A DNA stretch of 64,000 nucleotides from positions 1,736,001 through 1,800,000 of the forward strand of contig NZ_CP162412.1 of NCBI RefSeq assembly GCF_040931995.1, written 5' to 3'. The position numbers were made by a program, and so were the translations under genes. The notes under the pieces are model-generated. The model saw only the letters and a list, made by a program, of their open reading frames with translations. It was not told the DNA's origin and made no database searches. Positions 53,501 through 63,283 of this stretch are shown here, piece by piece. Within the stretch, counting starts at the first letter, position 1; every line of letters begins with the position of its first letter. This stretch comes from Pelagovum sp. HNIBRBA483 (GTDB taxonomy: Bacteria; Pseudomonadota; Alphaproteobacteria; Rhodobacterales; Rhodobacteraceae).

Positions 53501-53973
53501 ATACGCTCTCCCCTCGAAACCTGATCGTCCTTGCGGGTGCTGGATCTCTGGCTCTTTTGATCGGTGCGTTCATTTTTCAGGCGCTTGGCTATGCGCCTTG
53601 TGCCATGTGCATCTGGCAGCGATGGCCGCACGGCGTGGCGATAGCGTTGGGGGCGATAGGATTCTTTGTTCCTGTCTTTTTTATCGCGCTTCTGGGCGGC
53701 GCCGCTGCGCTGACGACCGCTGTCATCGGAGTCTATCACACCGGCGTTGAGCGGGATTGGTGGGAAGGCCCGACCAGCTGCACGAGCGCCGGTGACGGCA
53801 TTGGTGGACTAACCGGCGGCGACTTGCTCGCCACGTCAGGGCCGAAGTTGATCCTGTGCGATCAAGTGAGCTGGGAGCTTCTATCCCTCTCCATGCCGAG
53901 TTGGAACGCGCTATTCTCGTTCATCCTCGCAGGTATTTGGCTTTACGCCGCTTGGCGCATCCTTCGCGCCTGA
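53497..53973 (+). CDS. dsbB: Disulfide bond formation protein DsbB
   Basis: A 158-residue inner-membrane quinone reductase that reoxidises DsbA. Four membrane segments; the first cysteine pair in APCAMCIWQRWPH (about residues 35-38) and the second in PTSCTSAGD and LILCDQVSW. The QRWPH segment holds the quinone-site Arg. It is coupled to the DedA-type gene (ATGA) and convergent with the Lrp gene, whose stop lies one base away. Confidence 0.93.
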   Translation: MNTLSPRNLIVLAGAGSLALLIGAFIFQALGYAPCAMCIWQRWPHGVAIALGAIGFFVPVFFIALLGGAAALTTAVIGVYHTGVERDWWEGPTSCTSAGDGIGGLTGGDLLATSGPKLILCDQVSWELLSLSMPSWNALFSFILAGIWLYAAWRILRA

Positions 53974-53974
53974 T

Positions 53975-54406
53975 TTAGCGCCGAACGGCACGACGGGTGG
54001 ACAGCAGCAGGTTTGTCTCGCTGCGGGTAATACCGTCGATACGACGTATCGCGAAGAGAACCTTATCCAGCGCTTCGAGGGTGCCGGTCCCAATTTCCGC
54101 AATCAAATCCCAAGTGCCATTCGTGGTATGCACCGCTGTCACTTCCGGCATGCCGGTAAGCCGCTGGATGATTTTCTCGGTTCCCCGCCCTTCAATGCCC
54201 AGCATCATCAAACCGCGAACGGGGCTTGCCGCGACATCGCTCCGCGTCAAAACGGTGTAGCCTGCAATTTCCCCGTCATGCGAAAGTTTCGCCATGCGCG
54301 CACGCACGGTGGTTCTGGTTACACCAAGGTCAGCCGCAAGCTCAGACAATGATGCGCGCCCGTCCCGCTTTAGAAGTGCGATCAGCCTTTGATCCAAATC
54401 ATCCAT
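53975..54406 (-). CDS. Lrp/AsnC-family transcriptional regulator
   Basis: A 143-residue regulator. Residues 1-60 are the helix-turn-helix (LDQRLIALLKRDGRASLSEL, LGVTRTTVRARMAKL) and residues about 65-140 the RAM ligand-binding domain (HTTNGTWDLIAEIGTGTLEA). Divergent from the arginase gene across 86 bases, it is the obvious candidate regulator of arginine and ornithine breakdown. Two direct CAATTTGA repeats lie in the gap. Confidence 0.93.
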   Translation of the reverse strand: MDDLDQRLIALLKRDGRASLSELAADLGVTRTTVRARMAKLSHDGEIAGYTVLTRSDVAASPVRGLMMLGIEGRGTEKIIQRLTGMPEVTAVHTTNGTWDLIAEIGTGTLEALDKVLFAIRRIDGITRSETNLLLSTRRAVRR

Positions 54407-54416
54407 TTAAAGTATC

Positions 54417-54453
54417 CAATTTGATCAGTTAAATAACGTTATGAGCAATTTGA
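54417..54453. promoter_or_regulatory. Direct repeat in the lrp-arginase intergenic region
   Basis: CAATTTGA occurs at 54417-54424 and again at 54446-54453, 29 bases apart, about three helical turns. Lrp-family regulators bind repeated AT-rich sites along one DNA face, so these are candidate sites for the adjacent regulator. Inference only. Confidence 0.4.
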
Positions 54454-54492
54454 CCGCTTCTGTCATCCCCGATTTGAAACCATGATACGCGC

Positions 54493-55428
54493 ATGGCTAC
54501 GAAAGATATCATACTCATCGGTGCACCGATCGACTCAGGCAAACGGCGGCAGGGATGCCTTATGGGGCCGGATGCCTACCGCACGGCAGGTATCGTCGAT
54601 GCGCTTTCCTCTCTGGGACACCGCGTCACGGATTCTGGCAATCTTGCCCCTGACAGCGTTGCAGCTGATAGCGTGTCGTCACCGAATTCCTCCATTCACG
54701 GGCTTGCCGAAACGATCGGCTGGACGCGCGCACTCAAACGCACAGCTGAAACGCTTCCAGCGGATACACTCCCGGTGTTTATGGGCGGGGATCATGCGCT
54801 CTCGCTTGGCTCCGTGGCTGGAATGGCAAATGTCGCGCATGCAGCGGATGCGCCTCAATTCGTGCTGTGGCTGGACGCGCATAGCGACTTTCACACGCCT
54901 GCAACGACCGATAGCGGGAATCTGCACGGAACGCCCGTGGCCTACATCACCGGGCAGCGCGGCTTCGAGCACTTCCCAAAGCTTGAGACAACGGTACCGA
55001 CCGAAAATATCTGTATGATCGGCCTGCGCTCTGTCGACGCCGCAGAGAAAGCCGCACTGGAAGCGCTCGACGTGGACCTCGCCGACATGCGGTTGATCGA
55101 TGAGTACGGCATCAAGAAACCCTTGGAGGCATTTCTTGAGCGCGTGGCAGCGGCAAACGGACGGCTACATGTGTCGCTCGACGTTGATTTCCTCGATCCA
55201 AGCATCGCGCCCGCGGTCGGCACCACTGTTCCTGGGGGTGCGACAGTACGAGAGGCGCATCTAACGATGGAGCTTCTGCACGATAGCGGCCTTGTGACCT
55301 CGCTCGACCTTGTTGAGTTGAACCCCTTCCTCGATGACCGCGGGAAGACAGCATCCCTGATGGTCGACCTTACGGCATCACTTTTGGGACGACGTATTTT
55401 TGACCGTCCAACACGGAGCTTTGCATGA
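54493..55428 (+). CDS. rocF: Arginase
   Basis: A 311-residue ureohydrolase hydrolysing arginine to ornithine and urea. Dimanganese ligand motifs are present: FMGGDHALSLG near residue 95, LWLDAHSDFHTP near 122, and HVSLDVDFLDPSIAPAVG near 235. Length and motifs fit true arginase rather than agmatinase. The stop overlaps ornithine cyclodeaminase by 4 bases, so the two act in sequence from arginine to proline. Divergent from the Lrp-type regulator. Confidence 0.93.
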   Translation: MATKDIILIGAPIDSGKRRQGCLMGPDAYRTAGIVDALSSLGHRVTDSGNLAPDSVAADSVSSPNSSIHGLAETIGWTRALKRTAETLPADTLPVFMGGDHALSLGSVAGMANVAHAADAPQFVLWLDAHSDFHTPATTDSGNLHGTPVAYITGQRGFEHFPKLETTVPTENICMIGLRSVDAAEKAALEALDVDLADMRLIDEYGIKKPLEAFLERVAAANGRLHVSLDVDFLDPSIAPAVGTTVPGGATVREAHLTMELLHDSGLVTSLDLVELNPFLDDRGKTASLMVDLTASLLGRRIFDRPTRSFA

Positions 55429-56483
55429 TTCTCCCCTCTCAAAAGGCCATGGTGCCCTTCGTCAGCGTTGAAAACATGATGCGCCTCGTGCATGCGCGCG
55501 GGCTTGAAACGATGATTTGCGAATTGGTTGACTTTATCGAGGCCGATTTCCGCAGATGGCCCGACTTTGACAAGACGCCGCGCGTTGCCTCGCATTCTGA
55601 TATTGGTGTGATCGAGCTGATGCCAACGTCTGACGGCGCGCATTACGGTTTCAAATATGTAAACGGCCACCCGTCAAACACCAAGACAGGTTTGCAGACC
55701 GTTACCGCATTTGGGCTCTTCGCGGATGTCCAAACGGGCTATCCGATTTTGTTGACGGAGATGACGTTGCTGACTGCTCTGAGAACAGCAGCAATGTCCG
55801 TACTCGCAGGGAAGCTCCTTGCCCCCAAGAACGCGAAGACGATGGCGATGATCGGTAACGGCGCTCAGAGCGAGTTCCAATGCATCGCCTTTAAAGCGGT
55901 TTGCGGCATCGAAACTATTCGCCTTTATGATGTCGACAGCGCCGCGACACGGAAATGCGCAGCAAATCTGGCTGCGAGCGGATTAACGGTTGTGATGTGC
56001 GACTCTGCCGAAGAGGCCGTCGAAGGCGCACAAATCGTAACCACTTGCACCGCCGACAAGCAGTACGCGACGATATTGACGGACAACATGATCGGCTCCG
56101 GCATCCACATCAACGCAATCGGGGGCGACTGCCCCGGCAAAACAGAGCTGCATCGCGATATCCTGCTGCGCTCCGATATCTTTGTCGAATACCCTCCCCA
56201 GACGCGTATCGAGGGGGAAATCCAGCAACTTGAGGCCGATCACCCCGTTACCGAGCTTTGGCAGGTGATTTTGGGTCAACAGAATGGCCGCACCGATGAC
56301 AAACAGATCACACTGTTTGACAGCGTAGGCTTCGCGATCGAAGACTTCAGCGCCTTGCGTTACATTCACCAAGCTGTTCAGGGTACCAACTTCTGCGAGA
56401 TGCTCGACATGCTCGCAGATCCCGACGACCCGCGTGATCTATTCGGCATGCTGGAACGCGCCCGAAGCGCGCAAGCAGCATGA
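55425..56483 (+). CDS. Ornithine cyclodeaminase
   Basis: A 352-residue NAD-dependent enzyme that converts ornithine to proline with loss of ammonia. The Rossmann motif MAMIGNGAQSEFQ is near residue 144, the catalytic region KYVNGHPSNTKTGLQT near 75 and the conserved INAIGGDCPGKTELH near 225. It is translationally coupled to arginase, forming an arginine-to-proline route releasing urea and ammonia. Confidence 0.93.
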   Translation: MILPSQKAMVPFVSVENMMRLVHARGLETMICELVDFIEADFRRWPDFDKTPRVASHSDIGVIELMPTSDGAHYGFKYVNGHPSNTKTGLQTVTAFGLFADVQTGYPILLTEMTLLTALRTAAMSVLAGKLLAPKNAKTMAMIGNGAQSEFQCIAFKAVCGIETIRLYDVDSAATRKCAANLAASGLTVVMCDSAEEAVEGAQIVTTCTADKQYATILTDNMIGSGIHINAIGGDCPGKTELHRDILLRSDIFVEYPPQTRIEGEIQQLEADHPVTELWQVILGQQNGRTDDKQITLFDSVGFAIEDFSALRYIHQAVQGTNFCEMLDMLADPDDPRDLFGMLERARSAQAA

Positions 56484-56505
56484 TGCGGGTGACGGGGTGC
56501 CAAAA

Positions 56506-56769
56506 TCAATGATAGGTGAATTCACCAACGATTTGGCGCCATTCTCCGGCAGAGATCATCTTTCGATGGACAAACCTGACTGAGTGTAGCGGCCCTTCAA
56601 TTTCATCGCGCCAGAAATCTATAAATGCCAGCAGTTTTGGGTGGTCCGGTGCAAGATCATACTCCTGCCAGATGAACGAATTCAGGACGCGCGGGTAATC
56701 CGGAAGGCAATAAAACAACTCCGCTGTCGTAAGCCCATATCCGCGCAACATCAGCTCTGTTTCGGTCAT
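56506..56769 (-). CDS. Usg family protein
   Basis: An 87-residue conserved protein of unknown function, named usg in alphaproteobacteria because of its place near the tryptophan genes there. The run LRGYGLTTAELFYCLPDYP and the C-terminal DEIEGPLHSVRFVHRKMIS match the family. It is convergent with ornithine cyclodeaminase and sits upstream of gyrA on the opposite strand, with no trp genes in view. Confidence 0.85.
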   Translation of the reverse strand: MTETELMLRGYGLTTAELFYCLPDYPRVLNSFIWQEYDLAPDHPKLLAFIDFWRDEIEGPLHSVRFVHRKMISAGEWRQIVGEFTYH

Positions 56770-56975
56770 TGTCTTGACTCCCCCTGTTATGGGATCTGCA
56801 ATCGCCCTGACACCAGTGTGCCAAGAAATAATTTTAAATCAATAAAAACAGAGTATTAGTCATATTATGGGGTGGCGTTTCCGGCATCAGGGCCTAGCCC
56901 ATTGCACACTACATCCGGCGTCTGTTATACCTCTGTAGTCAATATCTAGAGCCACCGTGCAGACAGGCAGAAAAC

Positions 56976-59735
56976 GTGAACGATACTCCGGAAGATACTG
57001 ATAACAATAACGAATCTGAAAAGCGCCCGGTTTATACTGGGCCGCAGATTTCGATTATTGATGAAATGAAGACGTCGTATCTCGATTACGCGATGAGCGT
57101 GATCGTCAGCCGCGCCATTCCGGACCTTCGCGACGGGCTTAAGCCGGTCCACCGCCGCATTCTCTATGCGATGCACGAGACAGGCAATACGCACGACAAA
57201 GCATACAGAAAATCCGCGCGCCCTGTGGGTGACGTGATGGGTAAATACCACCCCCACGGTGACAGCGCGATTTACGAAGCCCTCGTGCGGATGGCGCAGG
57301 ACTTCTCGATGTCGCTGCCGCTTCTGGACGGTCAGGGCAACTTCGGCTCGATGGATGGCGATAACCCTGCCGCCATGCGTTACACCGAGGTGCGCATGGA
57401 TAAGCCCGCAGCCTATCTGCTGGCGGACATCGACAAAGATACCGTCAATTTCCAAGACAACTATGACGGCAAAGACCGTGAACCTACTGTTTTACCTGCC
57501 CGTTTCCCCAACATGCTTGTCAACGGCGCGGGGGGCATCGCCGTGGGCATGGCGACTAATATTCCGCCGCATAACCTTGGCGAAATTGTCGATGCAACCC
57601 TCGCGCTGATCGACAATCCGGATCTCTCGACCGAAGATTTGATCCAATTCGTACCAGGCCCAGACTTCCCCACCGGCGGCATCATGCTCGGGCGTTCGGG
57701 TGCACGAAAAGCGTATTTGGAGGGGCGCGGCTCGGTGGTGATCCGCGCCAAGACGCATGTCGAGGAAATCCGCAAGGATCGGTTCGCCATCGTGATCGAC
57801 GAGATCCCCTATCAGGTGAACAAAGCGTCGATGATCGACAAGATCGCAGAGGCGGCACGCGACAAACGCATTGAAGGCATCGCACATGTGCAGGACGAAA
57901 GCGACCGCGCGGGCGTTCGGGTGGTTGTTGAGCTGAAACGCGATGCAACAGCCGAGGTCGTGCTGAACCAGTTGTTCCGTTTCACGCCGATGCAGACCTC
58001 TTTCGGGTGCAATATGCTTGCGCTGAATGGCGGCCGACCAGAACAACTCACACTTCGGAACTTCCTGCATTACTTCATTGATTTCCGCGAAGATGTGGTC
58101 GCACGCCGCACGGCCTATGAACTACGCAAGGCCCGCGAGCGCAGCCATATCTTGTGTGGTTTGGCTGTTGCTGTGTCGAATGTAGATGAGGTCGTCGCGA
58201 CGATCCGCGGCTCCAAAGATGCGGCCGACGCACGCGAAAAATTGATGACTCGGCGCTGGCCCGCTGCATCTATCGCGGAATATATTCGCCTGATCGACGA
58301 TCCGACCCATACGATCAACGGCGACGGAACCTATAATCTATCCGAGCTTCAGGCGCGCGCCATTCTTGATCTTCGCTTGCAGCGACTGACCCAAATCGGG
58401 GTTCAGGAAGTGACTGATGAACTTCAGGAACTGGCCGGAAAGATTAAGGAATATCTTGCGATCCTCGCGAGCCGCGAGCGGATCATGGGGATCATCTCCG
58501 ACGAGCTGCGTGAGGTGCGCGAACTTTTCGCCGTCGATCGGCGGACTGAAATCGTTGACTGGGCCGGTGACCTTGAGGACGAAGACCTCATCGAGCGCGA
58601 AGAAATGGTCGTGACCGTCACGCAAGGCGGCTACATCAAGCGTACAGCCCTCGCTGATTTCCGTTCCCAGCGGCGCGGTGGCAAGGGCCTGTCGTCGATG
58701 GCGACGAAGGACGAAGATGTCGTCACCACGCTGTTCGTGGCCAACACGCATACGCAGTTGCTGTTCTTCACAACCGACGGGATGGCCTACAAGCTCAAGA
58801 CATGGCGGCTTCCGCTTGGCAGCCGCACCTCGCGCGGCAAAGCCATTGTGAACATACTGCCCATTCCGCAAGGTGTCTCGATCGCAGCAATTATGCCGGT
58901 AGATCGCCCTGAAGAAGAGTGGAACGATTTGCAAATCGTATTTGCGACCTCGGCAGGTGATGTGCGCCGCAACGCGCTCTCCGATTTCACCAATGTGAAG
59001 AGGAACGGCAAGATCGCGATGGAATTGTCTGACGGGGTAAGCCTCGTCAATGCGCGTATCTGCTCGGAAGATGATGACATTATGCTGGTCACGAATTCCG
59101 GACGTGCAATTCGCTTTGCCACCACCGATGTTCGCGTTTTCAAGGGGCGCAAATCTACCGGCGTTCGCGGTATCAGGCTTTCGGGCGAGGATCGCGTGGT
59201 GTCGATGTCCGTCATACATCATTTCGAAGCAAGCCCCGAGGAGCGCGTTGCCTATCTCAAGATGCGCCGCGCTATGGCTGGCCTACCTGATGAAGCCGAG
59301 GGTGAAGAAGACGACGATATCGTCGCAGGCGCAATCAGCCCAGAGCGCTACGCCGAAATGTCCGCAGCCGAAAACCTCTTGTTGACGATCACCGCGAATG
59401 GATCAGGCAAGCTGTCATCCAGCCATGATTACCCTGTTCGGGGACGCGGCGGGATGGGCGTTACTGCAATGGATAAGGCCATGCGCGGTGGCGAGATCGT
59501 CACCTCCTTCCCTGTCGATTTGCAGGATCAAATCATGCTGGTCACGACCACCGGCCAATCGATCAGGGTTCCGGTTGAAGGCATCTCGTTCCGTTCACGC
59601 AGCGCAGGCGGTGTGCGCGTTTTCAATACGGCTCAAGGCGAAGAGGTTGCCTCAGTTGCTTGGATTGCCGATCAAGGCGATGAAGAGGTACCTGAAGGTG
59701 AACCTATTGAAGTGTCGAATGACGCCGAAGCATGA
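56976..59735 (+). CDS. gyrA: DNA gyrase subunit A
   Basis: A 919-residue type II topoisomerase subunit that introduces negative supercoils. The catalytic Tyr is about residue 136 in AAMRYTEVR, and the quinolone-region [11 protein letters not shown] keeps Ser (about 97) with Glu where E. coli has Asp87. The C-terminal pinwheel repeats are present (for example [18 protein letters not shown], and [19 protein letters not shown]) ending in an acidic tail. The start is a GTG at 56976. The length is a little above E. coli GyrA (875), owing to inserts in the C-terminal domain. A UUCG-loop terminator follows. Confidence 0.97.
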   Translation: MNDTPEDTDNNNESEKRPVYTGPQISIIDEMKTSYLDYAMSVIVSRAIPDLRDGLKPVHRRILYAMHETGNTHDKAYRKSARPVGDVMGKYHPHGDSAIYEALVRMAQDFSMSLPLLDGQGNFGSMDGDNPAAMRYTEVRMDKPAAYLLADIDKDTVNFQDNYDGKDREPTVLPARFPNMLVNGAGGIAVGMATNIPPHNLGEIVDATLALIDNPDLSTEDLIQFVPGPDFPTGGIMLGRSGARKAYLEGRGSVVIRAKTHVEEIRKDRFAIVIDEIPYQVNKASMIDKIAEAARDKRIEGIAHVQDESDRAGVRVVVELKRDATAEVVLNQLFRFTPMQTSFGCNMLALNGGRPEQLTLRNFLHYFIDFREDVVARRTAYELRKARERSHILCGLAVAVSNVDEVVATIRGSKDAADAREKLMTRRWPAASIAEYIRLIDDPTHTINGDGTYNLSELQARAILDLRLQRLTQIGVQEVTDELQELAGKIKEYLAILASRERIMGIISDELREVRELFAVDRRTEIVDWAGDLEDEDLIEREEMVVTVTQGGYIKRTALADFRSQRRGGKGLSSMATKDEDVVTTLFVANTHTQLLFFTTDGMAYKLKTWRLPLGSRTSRGKAIVNILPIPQGVSIAAIMPVDRPEEEWNDLQIVFATSAGDVRRNALSDFTNVKRNGKIAMELSDGVSLVNARICSEDDDIMLVTNSGRAIRFATTDVRVFKGRKSTGVRGIRLSGEDRVVSMSVIHHFEASPEERVAYLKMRRAMAGLPDEAEGEEDDDIVAGAISPERYAEMSAAENLLLTITANGSGKLSSSHDYPVRGRGGMGVTAMDKAMRGGEIVTSFPVDLQDQIMLVTTTGQSIRVPVEGISFRSRSAGGVRVFNTAQGEEVASVAWIADQGDEEVPEGEPIEVSNDAEA

Positions 59736-59750
59736 GGGAGTGACCTACTG

Positions 59751-59772
59751 AAGGGCCGTTCGCGGCCCTTTC
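59751..59772 (+). terminator. Terminator after gyrA with UUCG loop
   Basis: AAGGGCCG (59751-59758) and CGGCCCTT (59763-59770) form an 8-bp stem capped by TTCG, 15 bases after the gyrA stop. The T-run after it is short, so it may be leaky towards trmFO. Confidence 0.65.
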
Positions 59773-59803
59773 CATCGCGCGGTAAAAACCCTATGTCCAC
59801 GCT

Positions 59804-61159
59804 ATGACACAAGAGATACATATCGTTGGCGGCGGCATGGCCGGCTCAGAAGCCGCATGGCAAGCTGCAGAGGCAGGCGCACAGGTCGTCATTCACGAAA
59901 TGCGCCCAAAAGTTGGGACTTTTGCACATCGGACCGGCAATCTTGCCGAGATGGTTTGCTCAAACTCGTTCCGATCTGATGATGACGAGCAAAACGCGGT
60001 TGGCCTGCTCCACTGGGAGATGCGTCAGGCGAACGGTCTAATCATGAGTACTGCCGCGCGCCACAGGCTTCCCGCCGGCGGGGCATTGGCGGTGGACCGC
60101 GATCCATTTTCGGAAACGGTCACAAACACCCTCAAGGCGCACCCGAATATCAAGATTTCCTACAAGGAGATCACTGATCTACCCGAGGACGGGCACTGGA
60201 TCATTGCCACAGGCCCGCTTACATCGGAAGGGCTTGGTGCCGCTATCGCGCGCGAAACCGGACGCGATGCGCTGGCCTTTTTCGATGCGATTGCGCCGAT
60301 TGTCTATTTCGACAGCTTGAATATGGATGTTGCTTGGCTCCAGTCCCGCTATGACAAAGGGGACACTGAGGAAGAACGCACGGCCTACATTAACTGCCCG
60401 ATGACAAAGCCCCAATACGAGGCTTTCATTGATGCGCTGCTCGACGCTGACAAGACTGAATTCCACGAAGGCGAAACAGCTGGCTATTTTGACGGTTGCC
60501 TTCCTATCGAAGTGATGGCGGAACGGGGGCGCGAGACACTGCGTCACGGGCCAATGAAACCCATCGGCCTAACGAACAAGCATCACCCCGATGAGAAGCC
60601 CTATGCAGTCGTGCAGTTGCGACGCGATAATGCATTGGGAACATTATACAACATTGTCGGGTTTCAAACCAAGATGAAGTACGGCGCGCAAACATCTGTT
60701 TTCAAGATGATTCCGGGCCTCGAAGATGCGCAATTCGCAAGGCTTGGCGGCATTCATCGGAACACATTTATCAATTCCCCAACGCTATTGGACGCTCAAA
60801 TGAGGCTGCGTTCCAAACCGAACATCCGGTTTGCCGGTCAGATCACCGGCGTTGAGGGATATGTCGAAAGTGCCGCAATTGGTCTGCTCGCCGGACGCAT
60901 GGCGGCGGCCGAGATCTGCGGCCAGACGCTTCCGCCTATCCCTGTGACAACCGCGATGGGAGCTCTTGTCTCACACATTACCGGCGGGGCGGATGCCAAG
61001 ACCTTCCAACCGATGAACGTCAACTTTGGCCTGTTTCCACCGCTGGATGGGGTCAAGGGTGGTCGTCGCGGACGGAAAGAGCGCTACAAGGGATATACTG
61101 ATCGGGCCAAGGCGGATTGGAGTTCTTGGCTGGCGCAATCCTCACTGGACGCAGCCTAG
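59804..61159 (+). CDS. trmFO: Folate/FAD-dependent tRNA (uracil-54) methyltransferase TrmFO
   Basis: A 451-residue enzyme that methylates U54 of tRNA using methylene-THF and FADH2. N-terminal FAD motif [20 protein letters not shown], the [11 protein letters not shown] region and [18 protein letters not shown] are diagnostic. The C-terminus is typical ([28 protein letters not shown]). It is 33 bases after the gyrA terminator and 22 bases before the methyltransferase gene. Confidence 0.95.
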   Translation: MTQEIHIVGGGMAGSEAAWQAAEAGAQVVIHEMRPKVGTFAHRTGNLAEMVCSNSFRSDDDEQNAVGLLHWEMRQANGLIMSTAARHRLPAGGALAVDRDPFSETVTNTLKAHPNIKISYKEITDLPEDGHWIIATGPLTSEGLGAAIARETGRDALAFFDAIAPIVYFDSLNMDVAWLQSRYDKGDTEEERTAYINCPMTKPQYEAFIDALLDADKTEFHEGETAGYFDGCLPIEVMAERGRETLRHGPMKPIGLTNKHHPDEKPYAVVQLRRDNALGTLYNIVGFQTKMKYGAQTSVFKMIPGLEDAQFARLGGIHRNTFINSPTLLDAQMRLRSKPNIRFAGQITGVEGYVESAAIGLLAGRMAAAEICGQTLPPIPVTTAMGALVSHITGGADAKTFQPMNVNFGLFPPLDGVKGGRRGRKERYKGYTDRAKADWSSWLAQSSLDAA

Positions 61160-61181
61160 TTTTTGCTCATAGCTTTGCGTT

Positions 61182-61799
61182 ATGAGCGAAACTCCGCGTT
61201 TTGAACCGCATCTTTGGACAGAGCGATCTGTCGAAGAAACACTCTCGGTCTACAAAAATTGGGCTGCGAGCTATGATGAAGATATCGCCGCGCGTGGATA
61301 CCGTACCCCTGCCCGCATTGCCGATATGCTAACGCGGTTTCTTCCTGCTCAACACGGCCCAGTGCTCGACTACGGCTGCGGGACCGGCGTGTCAGGCGAA
61401 GCACTTGCAAATGTTGGAATTGGCCCCTTGCATGGGACTGATATCTCTCAAGAAATGATTACTATCGCGGAAGCGAAGGGTGTATACGAACGCCTTTGGA
61501 AATCTAAGCCTGAACACCCCCCCGCGCGCGCTGGTGATTATGCCGCAATCGTTGCGGCCGGTGTCATCAGCGTCGGCGCCGCGCCTCCGGAAACCGTGCC
61601 CCTCCTCGCTTCGTGTCTAGCACCTGGAGGACTGTTGGTATTTTCGTTCAACGATCCAACTCTGGCTGATGGCCGATTTGACGCCTGCCTTCAATCGACC
61701 ATCGATGATGGCACAGTGGCACAGGTGGCGAGAGAAACTGGCCCGCATCTGGAAAACAGCGGCATGAACGCCGACGTGATCTTGCTGCGGCGCCTATGA
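61182..61799 (+). CDS. Class I SAM-dependent methyltransferase
   Basis: A 205-residue protein with a Rossmann-type SAM fold: motif I VLDYGCGTGVSGEALANVG near residue 62, then HGTDISQEMITIAEA (motif II acidic position) and LLVFSFNDPTL. No target domain is attached, so the substrate is unknown. It lies between trmFO and gluQ, with its stop overlapping gluQ (ATGA), suggesting a link to RNA modification only by position. Confidence 0.82.
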   Translation: MSETPRFEPHLWTERSVEETLSVYKNWAASYDEDIAARGYRTPARIADMLTRFLPAQHGPVLDYGCGTGVSGEALANVGIGPLHGTDISQEMITIAEAKGVYERLWKSKPEHPPARAGDYAAIVAAGVISVGAAPPETVPLLASCLAPGGLLVFSFNDPTLADGRFDACLQSTIDDGTVAQVARETGPHLENSGMNADVILLRRL

Positions 61800-62638
61800 A
61801 GACCCGATTTGCACCCTCACCTACCGGCCCATTGCACCTCGGCCACGCGTTCTCGGCAATCACCGCGTATAACCTCGCGCAGACCGAGAGCGGTGAGTTC
61901 CTTCTGCGGATCGAAGATATCGATCAAACGCGAGCCCGCGCGTATTGGGAGGAGCAGATCTATACTGACCTGAAATGGCTGGGCCTGTCATGGCCTGATC
62001 CGGTCATGCGGCAGTCAGAGCGTCAAGAAACCTATGAGCAAGTGTTGGACCGCCTTTGGAATGATGGGTTCCTTTTCGCATGCGATTGTTCGCGGCGTGA
62101 TATCAAGGAAGCTGCATCGGCGCCGCAAGAAGGCGGGGCACCTGTCATCGGTGCTGACGGTATTGTCTATCCCGGTACTTGTCGTGATAAACTCCGCCCT
62201 CCAAGGCGCCCTGCCCTCGCCCTCCGCCTCAACATGGCCAAGGCAGTCGCGCGAGTGCCGAAAGTCCTGAAATGGGCAGAGTTTGGCGAAGACGGGGGCG
62301 TGATCGAAATCGCAACCGAGACGCTGATCGAGAACATTGGCGATGTGGTGCTGGCGCGACGGGATATGGGGGTTGCCTACCATCTGGCGGTCGTCATCGA
62401 CGACGCTGAACAAGAGATTTCACGCGTTGTGCGTGGAGCAGACCTTCAACCGGCGACACCAATCCATGTCTTGCTTCAGCACCTTTTGAACCTGCCAGTA
62501 CCGGATTACCATCACCATCGGCTTATCAGGGACGAGACGGGGAAACGGCTCGCCAAACGGGACGATGCGCGGGCAATTGGCAAGTACCGCGACGAGGGAT
62601 TCTCACCAAATGAGATTAGAAATTTGATCGGGTTATAG
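61796..62638 (+). CDS. gluQ: Glutamyl-Q tRNA(Asp) synthetase
   Basis: A 280-residue truncated glutamyl-tRNA synthetase paralogue that attaches Glu to queuosine in the anticodon of tRNA-Asp. The class I HIGH-like motif is FAPSPTGPLHLGHAFSAI, the KMSKS counterpart is GKRLAKRDDARA, and zinc ligands are visible in CDCSRRD and YPGTCRD. The anticodon-binding domain is absent as expected. The start is the ATGA overlapping the upstream methyltransferase. Confidence 0.94.
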   Translation: MKTRFAPSPTGPLHLGHAFSAITAYNLAQTESGEFLLRIEDIDQTRARAYWEEQIYTDLKWLGLSWPDPVMRQSERQETYEQVLDRLWNDGFLFACDCSRRDIKEAASAPQEGGAPVIGADGIVYPGTCRDKLRPPRRPALALRLNMAKAVARVPKVLKWAEFGEDGGVIEIATETLIENIGDVVLARRDMGVAYHLAVVIDDAEQEISRVVRGADLQPATPIHVLLQHLLNLPVPDYHHHRLIRDETGKRLAKRDDARAIGKYRDEGFSPNEIRNLIGL

Positions 62639-62731
62639 GATATTATCAACAAATTCAGCTTTCATTAACGCTCTCAGAGTGGTGTAACGAGACGAACAAA
62701 ATCCTAAGATTCGAAATACAGGGGCAAGTGC

Positions 62732-63232
62732 ATGGCCGGTTCTGTCAATAAAGTTATCATCGTTGGAAATCTCGGGCGCGACCCTGAAGTCCGCACATTC
62801 CAGAACGGCGGTAAGGTGGTTAACCTTCGCATCGCCACCTCCGAGACGTGGAAGGACAAGAGCACTGGCGAACGCCGCGAACGCACTGAATGGCACTCCG
62901 TGGCAATCTTCTCTGAACCTGTTGGCCGGATCGCAGAGCAATATCTGCGTAAGGGATCGAAGGTTTACATCGAAGGCCAGCTTGAAACCCGTAAATGGCA
63001 GGACCAGAGCGGGCAAGATCGGTACACAACGGAAGTGGTCTTGCGCCCCTATCGTGGCGAGCTCACTTTGCTTGATGGACGCAACGACAGCGGCGGCGGG
63101 GGCGGTGATGGTGATGGTGATGATCGCGGCGGCTATGGCGGCGGTGGAAGCTATGGTGGTGGCGGATTCGACGGTGGATCGTCGCAGCAAGGTGGCGGCC
63201 GCAGCGACATGGACGACGAAATCCCCTTCTAA
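62732..63232 (+). CDS. ssb: Single-stranded DNA-binding protein
   Basis: A 166-residue SSB. The OB fold spans about residues 1-110 ([60 protein letters not shown]), then a Gly-rich linker, and the conserved acidic tip DMDDEIPF that binds replication partners. A GGGGCAAG ribosome site precedes the ATG. I see no LexA-type GTTC or GAAC repeat in the 93-base leader. A strong terminator follows. Confidence 0.97.
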   Translation: MAGSVNKVIIVGNLGRDPEVRTFQNGGKVVNLRIATSETWKDKSTGERRERTEWHSVAIFSEPVGRIAEQYLRKGSKVYIEGQLETRKWQDQSGQDRYTTEVVLRPYRGELTLLDGRNDSGGGGGDGDGDDRGGYGGGGSYGGGGFDGGSSQQGGGRSDMDDEIPF

Positions 63233-63253
63233 GGTTTCGAAAATTGATGCATC

Positions 63254-63283
63254 AAAGCCAGCCCACTTCGGCTGGCTTTTTTT
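63254..63283 (+). terminator. Terminator after ssb
   Basis: AAAGCCAGCC (63254-63263) and GGCTGGCTTT (63270-63279) form a 10-bp stem with a 6-base loop followed by a T-run to 63283. The aroB stop codon on the other strand begins within the T-run. Confidence 0.9.

Noticed and set aside
62639-62731. Possible SOS box before ssb
   Set aside because: The alphaproteobacterial GTTC-N7-GTTC or GAAC-N7-GAAC pattern is not present; only single GAAC occurs.
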